From assembly GCA_021813745.1 (NCBI GenBank), contig JAKAJO010000046.1, forward strand, positions 1-52,843: DNA of 52,843 nucleotides, in the 5' to 3' direction. Below are positions 1-8,407 of the stretch, in pieces. Each line of letters begins with the position of its first letter. The first letter of the stretch is position 1. The notes under the pieces are model-generated. The model was given only the letters and a program-made list of their open reading frames with translations. It was not told where the DNA came from and made no database searches. The position numbers and the translations under genes were made by a program. The DNA comes from Acidobacteriota bacterium. GTDB taxonomy: Bacteria > Acidobacteriota > Terriglobia > Terriglobales > Acidobacteriaceae.

Positions 1-278
1 CACAGCTTTCCCCTCTTCCTCAGAGAATGCGAATGGCGCTTCAATACTCCAAACCCTAAACTGCAACAAACACAACTAAAACAATGGGTTACACGATTCA
101 TGGCATGATTATCTGGTACAGCCCCTTGCCGATTTACCCATCAGACTGCCATCTTCTTTCGCATCTTCTGCCGAGGCGCTATCCGCTTGAAGAATGCTGA
201 AGTTTTCACTTGACTATTTAGCTCACTCGCCCAATACTGAGCTTTCTACTTCACTTTTATTCCAAATTGGAGGTTGTT

Positions 279-749
279 ATGGGAATCCAGAATCTGATTC
301 ACAGTACGTTTACTCTCGAGCGCGCGTATCCACAGCCACCTGATCGCGTTTTTGCTGCATTTTCTCAGCCCGCCCGCAAGCGCCGATGGTACGCCGAAGG
401 GGACCATGAGATTCAAGAATTCGAGATGGAGTTTCGCGTGGGAGGCGCTGAGCGCTTTCGGTACCGCTTTAAGGAAAGTCACCCAATCGCCGGCTCAGAA
501 ATTGACAATGCAAGCGTCTACCATGACATCGTGCCAGGGAGCCGCATCGTCTGGACCTCAAGAATGTCGCTCAACGGCAAGGCCATCATGGTGATGGTGG
601 CGACTCTCGAATTCACCCCGGGCAAAGGCGGCACTGATATGGTTCTGACGCATCAAGCCACATACATTGACTGGCCGGAAGGAGCACAGATGCTGGAGGC
701 GGGATGGAGCGCTCTTTTCGATCGTCTTAAGAGTGACCTGGCAGCTTAA
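279..749 (+). CDS. SRPBCC / AHSA1-type domain protein
   Basis: A 156-residue single-domain protein of the START/SRPBCC fold, AHSA1-like branch. The N-terminal pattern (TLERAYPQPPDRVFAAFSQP, then RKRRWYAEGD) is the usual opening of these proteins, and the C-terminal GWSALFDRLKSDLA helix is the usual end. Such proteins form a hydrophobic ligand pocket; the ligand cannot be read from the sequence. I chose ATG 279 because GGAGG lies at 269-273, five bases upstream. An in-frame TTG at 267 would overlap that ribosome site. The next gene is an ArsR-type repressor whose ribosome site overlaps this stop codon, so the two form an operon. SRPBCC/ArsR pairs of this kind are common in soil bacteria. The family call is firm and the function is unknown. 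Confidence 0.88.
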   Translation: MGIQNLIHSTFTLERAYPQPPDRVFAAFSQPARKRRWYAEGDHEIQEFEMEFRVGGAERFRYRFKESHPIAGSEIDNASVYHDIVPGSRIVWTSRMSLNGKAIMVMVATLEFTPGKGGTDMVLTHQATYIDWPEGAQMLEAGWSALFDRLKSDLAA

Positions 750-759
750 GGAGCGGTCG

Positions 760-1095
760 ATGATGGAAACCTCCACTGAGATCGATCAATTGTTCCATGC
801 GCTGAGCGATCCAACGAGGCGAGCGATCCTGGACCGTCTATGCTCCGGGCCCATGTCGGTCTCCTCGCTCGCGGCACCGTTCGGCATCACCCTTACGGCC
901 GTCGTCCAGCATCTGCAAATCCTGGAGAAATGCGCACTCGTCCGGACGGAGAAAGTCGGGCGTGTGCGCACATGCCGGATTGAGCCGACAGGCTTTGATG
1001 CACTGGAGCGCTGGGTACGGGAACATCGAACGATCTGGGAGAAGCGGCTGGATCGGCTCGGGACATTTCTCGCCGAAGAAGACGCTTCCAAATAA
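760..1095 (+). CDS. ArsR-family winged-helix transcriptional regulator
   Basis: A 111-residue protein that is essentially one winged helix-turn-helix domain. The opening LFHALSDPTRRAILDRL is the ArsR signature, followed by a recognition-helix region (MSVSSLAAPFGITLTAVVQH) and a wing (VRTEKVGRVRTCRIEP). It lacks the Cys pairs of metal-sensing ArsR proteins, so it probably senses something other than a metal. The start at 760 is supported by AAGGAG at 748-753, which overlaps the stop of the SRPBCC gene ten bases upstream. The two genes are therefore co-transcribed and probably translationally coupled. The likely role is autoregulation of this two-gene operon, which is inference from the arrangement. 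Confidence 0.88.
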   Translation: MMETSTEIDQLFHALSDPTRRAILDRLCSGPMSVSSLAAPFGITLTAVVQHLQILEKCALVRTEKVGRVRTCRIEPTGFDALERWVREHRTIWEKRLDRLGTFLAEEDASK

Positions 1096-1119
1096 AAATG
1101 CGGGTCTCTCAACTTACGG

Positions 1120-3321
1120 CTACGGAGCGAAGCTCTTACTCTCTGTGATGGTCACCACGGCCTGCAAGGGCAGATTGTCACTGGAGCCGCCAGCCAACAC
1201 GCGGACCGGCTCCTTTTCTACGCGCCAGGCGTGATGGGGTGTATCCCAGTAGGCGAGCGAACGTGCTTTCAGAGGCATCGACACGACAGTCGTTTCCCCG
1301 GCGGCGATGTGGACGCGCTGGAAGCCCTCGAGCTCCAGCTGAGGCCGTGTGACGGCAGACCCAAGATGCTGCACGTACATCTGGACGACTTCATCGCTGT
1401 CGCGTACGCCAGTGTTCCTGACCCTGACCGTCACCTGAACATCCCCGTCGGCGGCCATTGAAGGCGCACTCGTCTGGAGGCTTTCATACGCGAAAGTGGT
1501 GTAGCTCAGGCCAAATCCGAAGGGATACAGCGGCTTTTGCTTGCTATACATATAGGTTCGGCCATCGAGCAGGTTGTAATCCATGATGGGCAGCAACTGG
1601 GCGTCTCCGGTGGGCCAGGTCTGCGTCAGCCGGCCCGCGGGCGAGTAAGCGCCGAAGAGCACGTCTGCGAGTCCATGTCCCTCTTCCTGGCTGTTGTGAA
1701 CCATGTGAACGATGGCGGGCACATGTTGCTCACTCCAGACAACGGCGTAAGGAAAGCTCGAGCGCAGGACTTCGATGGTGTGGGGGTTGGCGGCAAAGAT
1801 CTGTTTGACCAGCGACTCCTGCTCAAGCTCGATGGTCTTGCGATCCACGTCTTCCTTGCCATTCGACGGTGTTGGACACTTGTCCCAACCTGCATTGCAC
1901 TCGGGGTGGTTGCCCACAACCACAATGGCGACATCTGCCTTCCGGGCAAGCTCTGCCGCTGCGGCCGGGTCGGAGCCATCCGCTGAATAAATCTGGACGT
2001 GGTCACCAACGGCTTCACGCAGGCCATCGAGAATGGTCACGGAATAGGGTGGAGTACCGCTGTACCAGTCGAGCAAGACCTGATCAGTCCAAGGCCCGAT
2101 TAAAGCAATCGATTTGAGATGGGCTTTGTCGAGCGGGAGAGTGTGCTTGTCATTTTTTAGAAGGACAATGGATTCGTCTGTTGCCTTGCGTGCCAATGCG
2201 CGGCTCGATGCGCGCTCCCACGGCGCAGGTTGTCCATCTGTGGCTCGGCCAATCTGCGCATAGGGGTCCACTCCGGGAGGGTCCATTTCGCCCAATCGCA
2301 GGTAGACGGTCAAAAGATTCTTTAACGCAGCATCCATATCAGCTTCCGTAACGTAGCCATCCTGGAGCGCCTTTGCAAGATCATCCTTGTACGTATCGAG
2401 GAAGTGATTGATGCCCGCTTTAACGGCCGCAGCGGCACCCTGCTCTTTGTTCGGGAAGCTCTTGTGCGCACTGATGAGGAGGCCTAGTGCTCCACCGTCA
2501 GTGCAAATGAGGCCATCGTTTCCCCACTCCTTGATCATCACGCTTCGCAACACCGGGTTGATCATCATGGGGATGCCGTTCCAGGAGTTGTAGGCAGCCA
2601 TCACGGCGCGCGAGCCTCCCTGCTCAAAGCCCATGCGAAACGGCACTGAGTAATACTCGCGAAACAGGCGCTCATCGAAGTCTGAGGAAGTGTGAGCGCG
2701 GCCGTCTTCGTTTTCGTTGGCCAGGAAGTGCTTCATGAGGGATGCGGCCTGCCAGTGATTCGGGTCAGTACCCTGCAAACCCTGCACGAAAGCGACGGTA
2801 AGGGTACCCACGAGATAGGGGTCTTCTCCATAGGACTCCTCGGTGCGACCCCAGCGCGGATCCCGACTCAAATCGGCATTTGGCGCCCGCACCACGACTC
2901 CACCGCGGTCGATGATAGGGTTCTGGTAGTCATAGCGTGCCTCGTAGCCTTCAAGCGAGGCAATTTGCTTGATGAGGGCGGGATCCCAAGTTGCGCCCAG
3001 GCCCTTTTCCTGCGGAAAGGTTGTGGTGGGGACCGGAAGCAATCCGCGCCCTCCCCAACCGGCAGGCCCTCCAAGCGCAAGCCCGTGGAGGCCTTCGACC
3101 TGTCCTGAGAAGACGAGCCTAAGCCGTGGAAAGGCTGGGTGGTCGGACATGAGATCAATCTTCTCCTGGAGAGTGAGGCGGCTCAAGAGATCGGCGATGC
3201 GCTGGTCGGCGGACAGCTTTGGATTGCGAAACGGATAGTCAACCTGAGCCTGCGTACTGTGCACGAAAAAGAGCACGAGAAGGAATACCACTAGGTGCGC
3301 TGGTCGCCGAAGGAACATCAT
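1120..3321 (-). CDS. secreted glycoside hydrolase family 3 (beta-glucosidase/xylosidase-like)
   Basis: A 733-residue GH3 enzyme. It begins with a signal peptide (FLRRPAHLVVFLLVLFFVHS, then TQAQ), so it is exported. The N-terminal TIM-barrel domain carries DPRWGR and ESYGEDPYLVG, both typical of GH3. The nucleophile Asp sits in LICTDGGA at about residue 273. The C-terminal half has the alpha/beta sandwich, including the LIGPWTDQ and YPFGFGLSYT segments, and ends in a fibronectin-III-like domain. I chose ATG 3321 because an AAGGGGG ribosome site precedes it and the signal peptide follows directly. A longer in-frame reading to 3420 adds residues with no signal-peptide character. The substrate is probably a beta-linked plant or fungal oligosaccharide; glucosidase versus xylosidase cannot be decided here. 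Confidence 0.92.
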   Translation of the reverse strand: MMFLRRPAHLVVFLLVLFFVHSTQAQVDYPFRNPKLSADQRIADLLSRLTLQEKIDLMSDHPAFPRLRLVFSGQVEGLHGLALGGPAGWGGRGLLPVPTTTFPQEKGLGATWDPALIKQIASLEGYEARYDYQNPIIDRGGVVVRAPNADLSRDPRWGRTEESYGEDPYLVGTLTVAFVQGLQGTDPNHWQAASLMKHFLANENEDGRAHTSSDFDERLFREYYSVPFRMGFEQGGSRAVMAAYNSWNGIPMMINPVLRSVMIKEWGNDGLICTDGGALGLLISAHKSFPNKEQGAAAAVKAGINHFLDTYKDDLAKALQDGYVTEADMDAALKNLLTVYLRLGEMDPPGVDPYAQIGRATDGQPAPWERASSRALARKATDESIVLLKNDKHTLPLDKAHLKSIALIGPWTDQVLLDWYSGTPPYSVTILDGLREAVGDHVQIYSADGSDPAAAAELARKADVAIVVVGNHPECNAGWDKCPTPSNGKEDVDRKTIELEQESLVKQIFAANPHTIEVLRSSFPYAVVWSEQHVPAIVHMVHNSQEEGHGLADVLFGAYSPAGRLTQTWPTGDAQLLPIMDYNLLDGRTYMYSKQKPLYPFGFGLSYTTFAYESLQTSAPSMAADGDVQVTVRVRNTGVRDSDEVVQMYVQHLGSAVTRPQLELEGFQRVHIAAGETTVVSMPLKARSLAYWDTPHHAWRVEKEPVRVLAGGSSDNLPLQAVVTITESKSFAP

Positions 3322-3421
3322 GAATCCCCCTTGGAAGGAACAGCGCAGGGTACCACAGCGACAGGGTTGTTGTGCAGGGATAAATCGATTGAGGAAGAGC
3401 GAAGGACGTTGCAAAGACAAC

Positions 3422-3450
3422 GAAGCGCAGAGCCTGTGCGCCTGCGCTTC
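3422..3450 (-). terminator. hairpin after the TonB gene
   Basis: A perfect 9-bp inverted repeat, GAAGCGCAG at 3422-3430 and CTGCGCTTC at 3442-3450, with an 11-base loop. It lies just downstream of the minus-strand TonB gene and upstream of the GH3 start. Only a weak run of T follows on the minus strand, so this could be an imperfect terminator or a 3'-end stabilising hairpin. Confidence 0.4.
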
Positions 3451-3474
3451 ATTTAACTCGCAAGGAAGTGCGTT

Positions 3475-4614
3475 CTAGTAGAGCCTGAAGTTTACTTCGA
3501 TCGAGATCATGACCGGAACCGGGGTTCTTCCATCTTTCATGGCCGGCTTGAACTTGTATTTCCGAACCGCTTCAAGTGCTTTTTCATCCAGCCCCATCCC
3601 GAGCGGCCGGACGACGTGCACGTTCTGCGGATTTCCCTGCGCATCCACGATCAGAGAGACGATGCAAACACCCTGGTACTTGGCGCGGCGCGCCTCGTCA
3701 CTGAATTCCGCCTCGGGCTGGTAAATCGGTACTGGCGCAGAGACACCGCCCCCAATTCTGTAGAGCCCCCCACCGGTGTTTCCGCCGGAGCCTGGACCAA
3801 ATCCATTGCCATTGCCGGAGCCGAGTCCGCCGCCGAAGCCGGTGCCCATACCCGCACCGCCTCCCTGGCCGTTAGAAGCGAGTGTGACGTTGGGCGACTG
3901 AGTCACGCCGACATTGGGTAGGGTTGGGTTGTCTGGCAGCGTGATGTTCTTCTGCACTGCTATTGCGGACTCGATGGGAATCTTGGGATTATCCAGAACC
4001 GGAACCTGCGGGGGCGCGATTGGCTTTTGTTCAATCTGCGGCAACTTGCCCTTAATTGGGTTGACGATGTCATGCGAGCCACCGCCGCCACCACCACCCG
4101 CCTCGTTTCCGATTTTGGGTGCCTTTAAATGAAACGTGCCCACATCAATTGATGTGGCTGTCAAAGGTGGCTTCACCGCTTCAATGATCTTCTTCCCCAC
4201 GAAGAACAGCAGGACGGCGAGGATTGAAAGATTGACGGCCGTTGAGATGCCGATCGCCCAAGGGTTGGGTTTGACCGCCATGCGGTCTGGCACCGGGATG
4301 GGCTTGGAGGTCAGTTGGAGAGGGGGAAGCTTGCGGGGAAAGAACAGGTCGCAGACATTGTCGTACAACGTCCGCCAGATCGGAGGCTCTTCGAACGCCT
4401 TGCCAAGGAAGGCGTCGAGCTCATGCCCATTCGAAAGGGCTACCGCGGCTTCAGTCTCAGAATCGGACTGTAAAAGGAGGTCGTTTGCCATATGTGCAGC
4501 AGAACCTTTCACAGCCGACTGGATTGCACTGGAGCCAGCCGCCTGAAGGTCCATCTCTCCATTATGCTCGACAGCGTCCACCGTTGTCTCCGCTCTCACC
4601 GCTTCGCTGTCCAT
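3475..4614 (-). CDS. energy transducer TonB
   Basis: A 379-residue TonB-family protein. Residues 1-110 are cytoplasmic and unusually long. One membrane helix follows at about 117-139 (AIGISTAVNLSILAVLLFFV). The periplasmic linker is rich in Pro and Gly, with a GGGGGGG run and a long Gly/Asn stretch at about 255-290. The C-terminal TonB domain (about 295-379) has the YPxA-like opening (QPEAEFSDEARRAKYQGVC) and a VRKYKFKPA core. It should carry proton-motive energy from ExbBD to outer-membrane receptors such as the two encoded further right. No exbB or exbD is adjacent. The cytoplasmic extension may bring regulatory input, as seen in some acidobacterial and myxobacterial TonB proteins; that is inference. 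The gene is divergent from ileS. Confidence 0.88.
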   Translation of the reverse strand: MDSEAVRAETTVDAVEHNGEMDLQAAGSSAIQSAVKGSAAHMANDLLLQSDSETEAAVALSNGHELDAFLGKAFEEPPIWRTLYDNVCDLFFPRKLPPLQLTSKPIPVPDRMAVKPNPWAIGISTAVNLSILAVLLFFVGKKIIEAVKPPLTATSIDVGTFHLKAPKIGNEAGGGGGGGSHDIVNPIKGKLPQIEQKPIAPPQVPVLDNPKIPIESAIAVQKNITLPDNPTLPNVGVTQSPNVTLASNGQGGGAGMGTGFGGGLGSGNGNGFGPGSGGNTGGGLYRIGGGVSAPVPIYQPEAEFSDEARRAKYQGVCIVSLIVDAQGNPQNVHVVRPLGMGLDEKALEAVRKYKFKPAMKDGRTPVPVMISIEVNFRLY

Positions 4615-4754
4615 GCCATCCAGAATCTCATACTTCGCGGGGAGTGAGATTCCTCTAAATAGTAGACGCTGAGAAGCTGTTGTGGTTACCGAAAAACTTC
4701 CCCGGCATTTACACTAACAATTGACCGAATCTGCAGCACATACAGGGAGTGACG

Positions 4755-7661
4755 ATGTCCTCTGCGCCGGAGCTGAAGGCAACCTTAACTTTGCCCCAGA
4801 CTGCCTTCCCGATGAAAGCCAATCTGCCGCAAAATGAGCCGCTTCGGCTGTCACGTTGGGCCTCACTGCATCTTTATGAAGAGCTCCGCAAAGCTGGGAA
4901 GGGCCGGCCAGCCTACCTCCTCCATGATGGACCGCCCTATGCCAATGGTCCTATCCATCTGGGACATGCACTGAACAAGGGATTGAAGGACTTCGTCGTG
5001 AAGTCGAAGACGATGGCCGGCTACGATGCTGCCTATGTCCCTGGATACGACTGCCACGGTCTTCCGATTGAAATCAAGGTGGACGAGCATCTGGGACGGA
5101 AGAAGCTGGAAATGCCGGCGCCAGCCGTTCTGGAAGCCTGCCGGGCCTATGCCCAGAAGTATGTGGATCTGCAAACCTCACAATTCCAAAGGATTGGCTG
5201 TTTTGGTCGTTGGACGCAGCCATATAAAACGATGTCGCGCGATTACGAAGCGCGCACACTTGAGGCATTTTATGGGTTTCTGGAGAAGGGATTCGTCTAC
5301 CGTGGCCTGAAGCCTGTTTATTGGTGCATCCATGATCGCACTGCCCTGGCGGAAGCCGAAGTTGAATATGAGATGCATACCAGCCCATCGGTATACGTCC
5401 GCTACCGGCTTACGTCCGCGCCTGAATTGCTGGACGCGCGGCTTGCCGGCCGCGAGGTGTTCACCATCATCTGGACGACGACTCCCTGGACTCTTCCGGC
5501 GTCATTAGCGGTCGCCTTCCATCCTGACTTTGAGTACGTCGCGCTCGCAACAGAAGATGGTGCGGTGTATATCGTAGCGTCGGAACTGGCGGAGCAGGTG
5601 AAGGCGGCCTGCAAGCTGGGGACGACGGCCGAAGTCAGTCGTTTCAAAGGGAGCGTGCTCGAATCGGCCATGTTCCAGCACCCATTTCTGGAACGGAGCA
5701 TTCTTGGGGTTCTGGCCACCTATGTAACCGCCGATACTGGCACTGGCGCAGTGCACACCGCACCTTCCCATGGCGCCGATGACTTCTACACTGGACAGCG
5801 ATACAAGCTGGACCCGACTTGCCGCGTCGATGCAGCAGGCCGAATCCATGTTGACCCATCTGCCTGGCCTCTTGCAGCGCCTCCTCCGTTCGAGGGCTTG
5901 AAGGTGTGGGAGGCGAATCCCATCATCATTGCGATGCTGGAGGAGCGCCGCGCGCTGCTGGCGACCCACGATCTGGAGCACTCGTATCCGCACTGCTGGC
6001 GCTGCCATCATCCGGTCATCTTCCGCGCCACGGAGCAATGGTTCATCGGTCTGGAAACGCCCGTTCATCGCGCGGACGGCAGTGAAACGACCTTTCGCCA
6101 ACTCACGATTGAAGAGATTGACAAGGTTGTTTGGGATCCCGCGTGGGGGAAAGAGCGCATCACCAATATGATCGCAACCCGCCCCGACTGGTGCATCAGC
6201 CGGCAAAGGATCTGGGGCGTTCCGATCGCTGTATTTCTCTGCGAAGGCTGCAACCAGCCGATTCTCAACCCTGCCTTGAACCGCAAGATTATCGACCTCT
6301 TTGAACGCGAGGGGGCCGAGGCATGGCACACGATCGAAACAGGCGCGTTGCTGCCCACCGACGCTCAATGTGCCCATTGCGGCGGTACGAGCTTCCGGAA
6401 AGAGACTGACATTCTGGATGTCTGGTTCGATTCCGGGACCAGTTGGTTTGCCGTGTGTGAGTCCGACGCTGATTTGAAGGATGCCTATCGGGCCTTTCAG
6501 CACAATCGTGAAGTACCATGCCTTTACCTGGAAGGCGGCGACCAACATCGTGGGTGGTTCCACTCCTCGTTGCTTACCTCGGTTGCTCTGCGCGGTTGTG
6601 CGCCTTACTCGCATGTGGCGACCGCTGGGTGGACGCTGGACGAGCAGGGGCGAGCCATGTCCAAGTCACTCGGAAATGGAGTAGACCCGGTCGACATAGC
6701 GAATCGCATGGGTGGAGAGATTGTCCGGCTTTGGGTCGCGTCCGTGGACTTTCGTGAGGACATGGCCGCCAGCGAAAATCTGATGGCACGCTGTGCGGAG
6801 CTCTATCGCAAGCTACGCAATACTTTCCGCTTCCTGCTCGGCAACCTGCAGGGCTTTGACCCAGCGCGTGACCGGGTCGCGGAGAATGAGCTTCAACCAC
6901 TGGATCGCTACATGCTTGCCCGTACGCGCGATCTAGCCGAAAAGATCCTCGGCTGGTACGAGGACTTTGAGTTCCATCGCGTTTATCAAGCAATCAATGA
7001 GTTTGCGATTGTGGACTTGAGCGCCTTCTATCTCGATGTGCTCAAGGATCGGATGTACACTTTTGCGCCGTCGGATCCGGCACGACGATCAGCGCAGACG
7101 GTGTTATGGCAGATCACCGAAGCGCTGGTACGGCTGGTTGCACCGATTTTGAGCTTCACGGCTGATGAAGTGTGGGAGCATCTGCCGCAGGTAGCCGGAC
7201 GCGAAGCCACTGTGCATCTGGCACTTTTTCCCAAGCCTGAGGAGATTTATTCCGAGAGTCCTGCGCCGCTGCTTGAGGAGTGGAAGCAGATTTTCGCAGT
7301 TCGCGACGAAGCCCTGCGCGCGTTGGAAGAAGCACGTCAAGCCAAGCGAATTGGTAAAGGTCTTGAAGCTGAAGTGGAGATTGCGGCTTCTGGCGCAACG
7401 TTGCAGCTGCTGAAGCGCTATGCCGCCGGATTAAAGGAGATCATGAATGTCTCTGCGGTCTCGGTCGTGGAGGCTTCGGGCGGGCGAGACGTTTCCTGCG
7501 CGGTCGAAGTCCGGCCTGCGAGCGGCACCAAGTGCGCTCGTTGCTGGAACTTTATGCCGGTGGTCAGCAACTACGGAATCTGGGAACAGGTGTGTAGCCG
7601 CTGCCAGAACGCGCTGCATGCAATGGGTGTGGAACCTCCACCTCCCGGGAGCGCGCAATGA
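4755..7661 (+). CDS. ileS: isoleucyl-tRNA synthetase
   Basis: A 968-residue class I aminoacyl-tRNA synthetase that charges tRNA-Ile. The HIGH-type motif HLGH is at residues 68-71, inside PYANGPIHLGHA. The KMSKS-type motif reads MSKS at 635-638 (AMSKSLGNG). The CP1 editing domain includes the TTTPWTLPASLA and GTGAVHTAPSHGADD segments. The C-terminus has a four-Cys zinc finger (CARCWNF then CSRCQNAL). ATG 4755 is preceded by GGGAG at 4745-4749. An upstream GTG at 4749 would overlap that site. The stop overlaps lspA by four bases (ATGA), the frequent bacterial ileS-lspA pairing. Confidence 0.98.
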   Translation: MSSAPELKATLTLPQTAFPMKANLPQNEPLRLSRWASLHLYEELRKAGKGRPAYLLHDGPPYANGPIHLGHALNKGLKDFVVKSKTMAGYDAAYVPGYDCHGLPIEIKVDEHLGRKKLEMPAPAVLEACRAYAQKYVDLQTSQFQRIGCFGRWTQPYKTMSRDYEARTLEAFYGFLEKGFVYRGLKPVYWCIHDRTALAEAEVEYEMHTSPSVYVRYRLTSAPELLDARLAGREVFTIIWTTTPWTLPASLAVAFHPDFEYVALATEDGAVYIVASELAEQVKAACKLGTTAEVSRFKGSVLESAMFQHPFLERSILGVLATYVTADTGTGAVHTAPSHGADDFYTGQRYKLDPTCRVDAAGRIHVDPSAWPLAAPPPFEGLKVWEANPIIIAMLEERRALLATHDLEHSYPHCWRCHHPVIFRATEQWFIGLETPVHRADGSETTFRQLTIEEIDKVVWDPAWGKERITNMIATRPDWCISRQRIWGVPIAVFLCEGCNQPILNPALNRKIIDLFEREGAEAWHTIETGALLPTDAQCAHCGGTSFRKETDILDVWFDSGTSWFAVCESDADLKDAYRAFQHNREVPCLYLEGGDQHRGWFHSSLLTSVALRGCAPYSHVATAGWTLDEQGRAMSKSLGNGVDPVDIANRMGGEIVRLWVASVDFREDMAASENLMARCAELYRKLRNTFRFLLGNLQGFDPARDRVAENELQPLDRYMLARTRDLAEKILGWYEDFEFHRVYQAINEFAIVDLSAFYLDVLKDRMYTFAPSDPARRSAQTVLWQITEALVRLVAPILSFTADEVWEHLPQVAGREATVHLALFPKPEEIYSESPAPLLEEWKQIFAVRDEALRALEEARQAKRIGKGLEAEVEIAASGATLQLLKRYAAGLKEIMNVSAVSVVEASGGRDVSCAVEVRPASGTKCARCWNFMPVVSNYGIWEQVCSRCQNALHAMGVEPPPPGSAQ

Positions 7662-8179
7662 GACACGCGCCGCCTCGTCGTCTTCCCTGGCTTCTTTTGA
7701 TCTCGGCTCTGGTCATACTCGCGGATCACATTACGAAGAGTTGGGTGTCTGCGCATATCCGAATTGGCGGCGCCATCCCCCTGGTCCCCGGGATTCTGCG
7801 TATCACTCACTGGACCAACGAAGGCGCCGCATTCTCATTGCTGGCTGATACGACCTCACCGCATGCGGTGCGCTGGGGGCTGATCGCATTTACGCTGGTG
7901 GCCTCGATTGCGGTGCTCATCGGAATGGTTCGCCTTGGCAGCCGTTTCACCATGACGACCGTCGCGCTGTCTCTCATTTTCGGTGGAGCCCTCGGGAACC
8001 TTCACGATCGCATCGTCTATGGATCAGTCATCGACTTTATTGAAGTCCGGATCGTGCATTACATCTGGCCGGATTTTAATGTCGCGGACAGCTGCATTGT
8101 GGTGGGCGCCTGCCTGTTGGTGCTGGCTTCCCTGCTCCAAAGCGATCGCGACGAAGAAGAAGAGGATGAGGCTGCCTGA
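7658..8179 (+). CDS. lspA: lipoprotein signal peptidase (signal peptidase II)
   Basis: A 173-residue inner-membrane aspartyl protease that removes signal peptides from prolipoproteins. All family blocks are visible: ADHITKSWV near the N-terminus, NEGAAFSLL, GGALGNLHDR with the first catalytic Asp, VIDFIEV, and FNVADSCIVVG with the second catalytic Asp. Four membrane helices are apparent. The acidic C-terminal tail (DRDEEEEDEAA) is cytoplasmic by family topology. The start overlaps the ileS stop (ATGA), so translation is coupled. A likely substrate in the window is the small lipoprotein encoded at 51306. Confidence 0.97.
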   Translation: MRHAPPRRLPWLLLISALVILADHITKSWVSAHIRIGGAIPLVPGILRITHWTNEGAAFSLLADTTSPHAVRWGLIAFTLVASIAVLIGMVRLGSRFTMTTVALSLIFGGALGNLHDRIVYGSVIDFIEVRIVHYIWPDFNVADSCIVVGACLLVLASLLQSDRDEEEEDEAA

Positions 8180-8407
8180 AGGCGGTCCCACGGATCCGAA
8201 GGAATTGTTGGCACACAGGAAGGACACGCCTCTCTTCTTTCGGGGAACCGAACTCCCTTTTTCCCCGTATCCGCAAAGAGCAGGCCATTGTCCTACAATG
8301 TGTCAATCGAGGTTCACCTTGTCTGGCCGTGAGGGCCCAGTGCAAGACAACAACCTTAGTCTTATACGACAGCTTGATCTCTGTACCGAAGCCCTCCTGA
8401 GGATTGC

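Noticed and set aside
4664..4720. Promoter boxes between the TonB gene and ileS
   Set aside because: A TACACT box is present but no -35 box at acceptable spacing could be found.
5505..6614. Minus-strand frame of 369 codons
   Set aside because: Antisense shadow of ileS; no ribosome site or motif.
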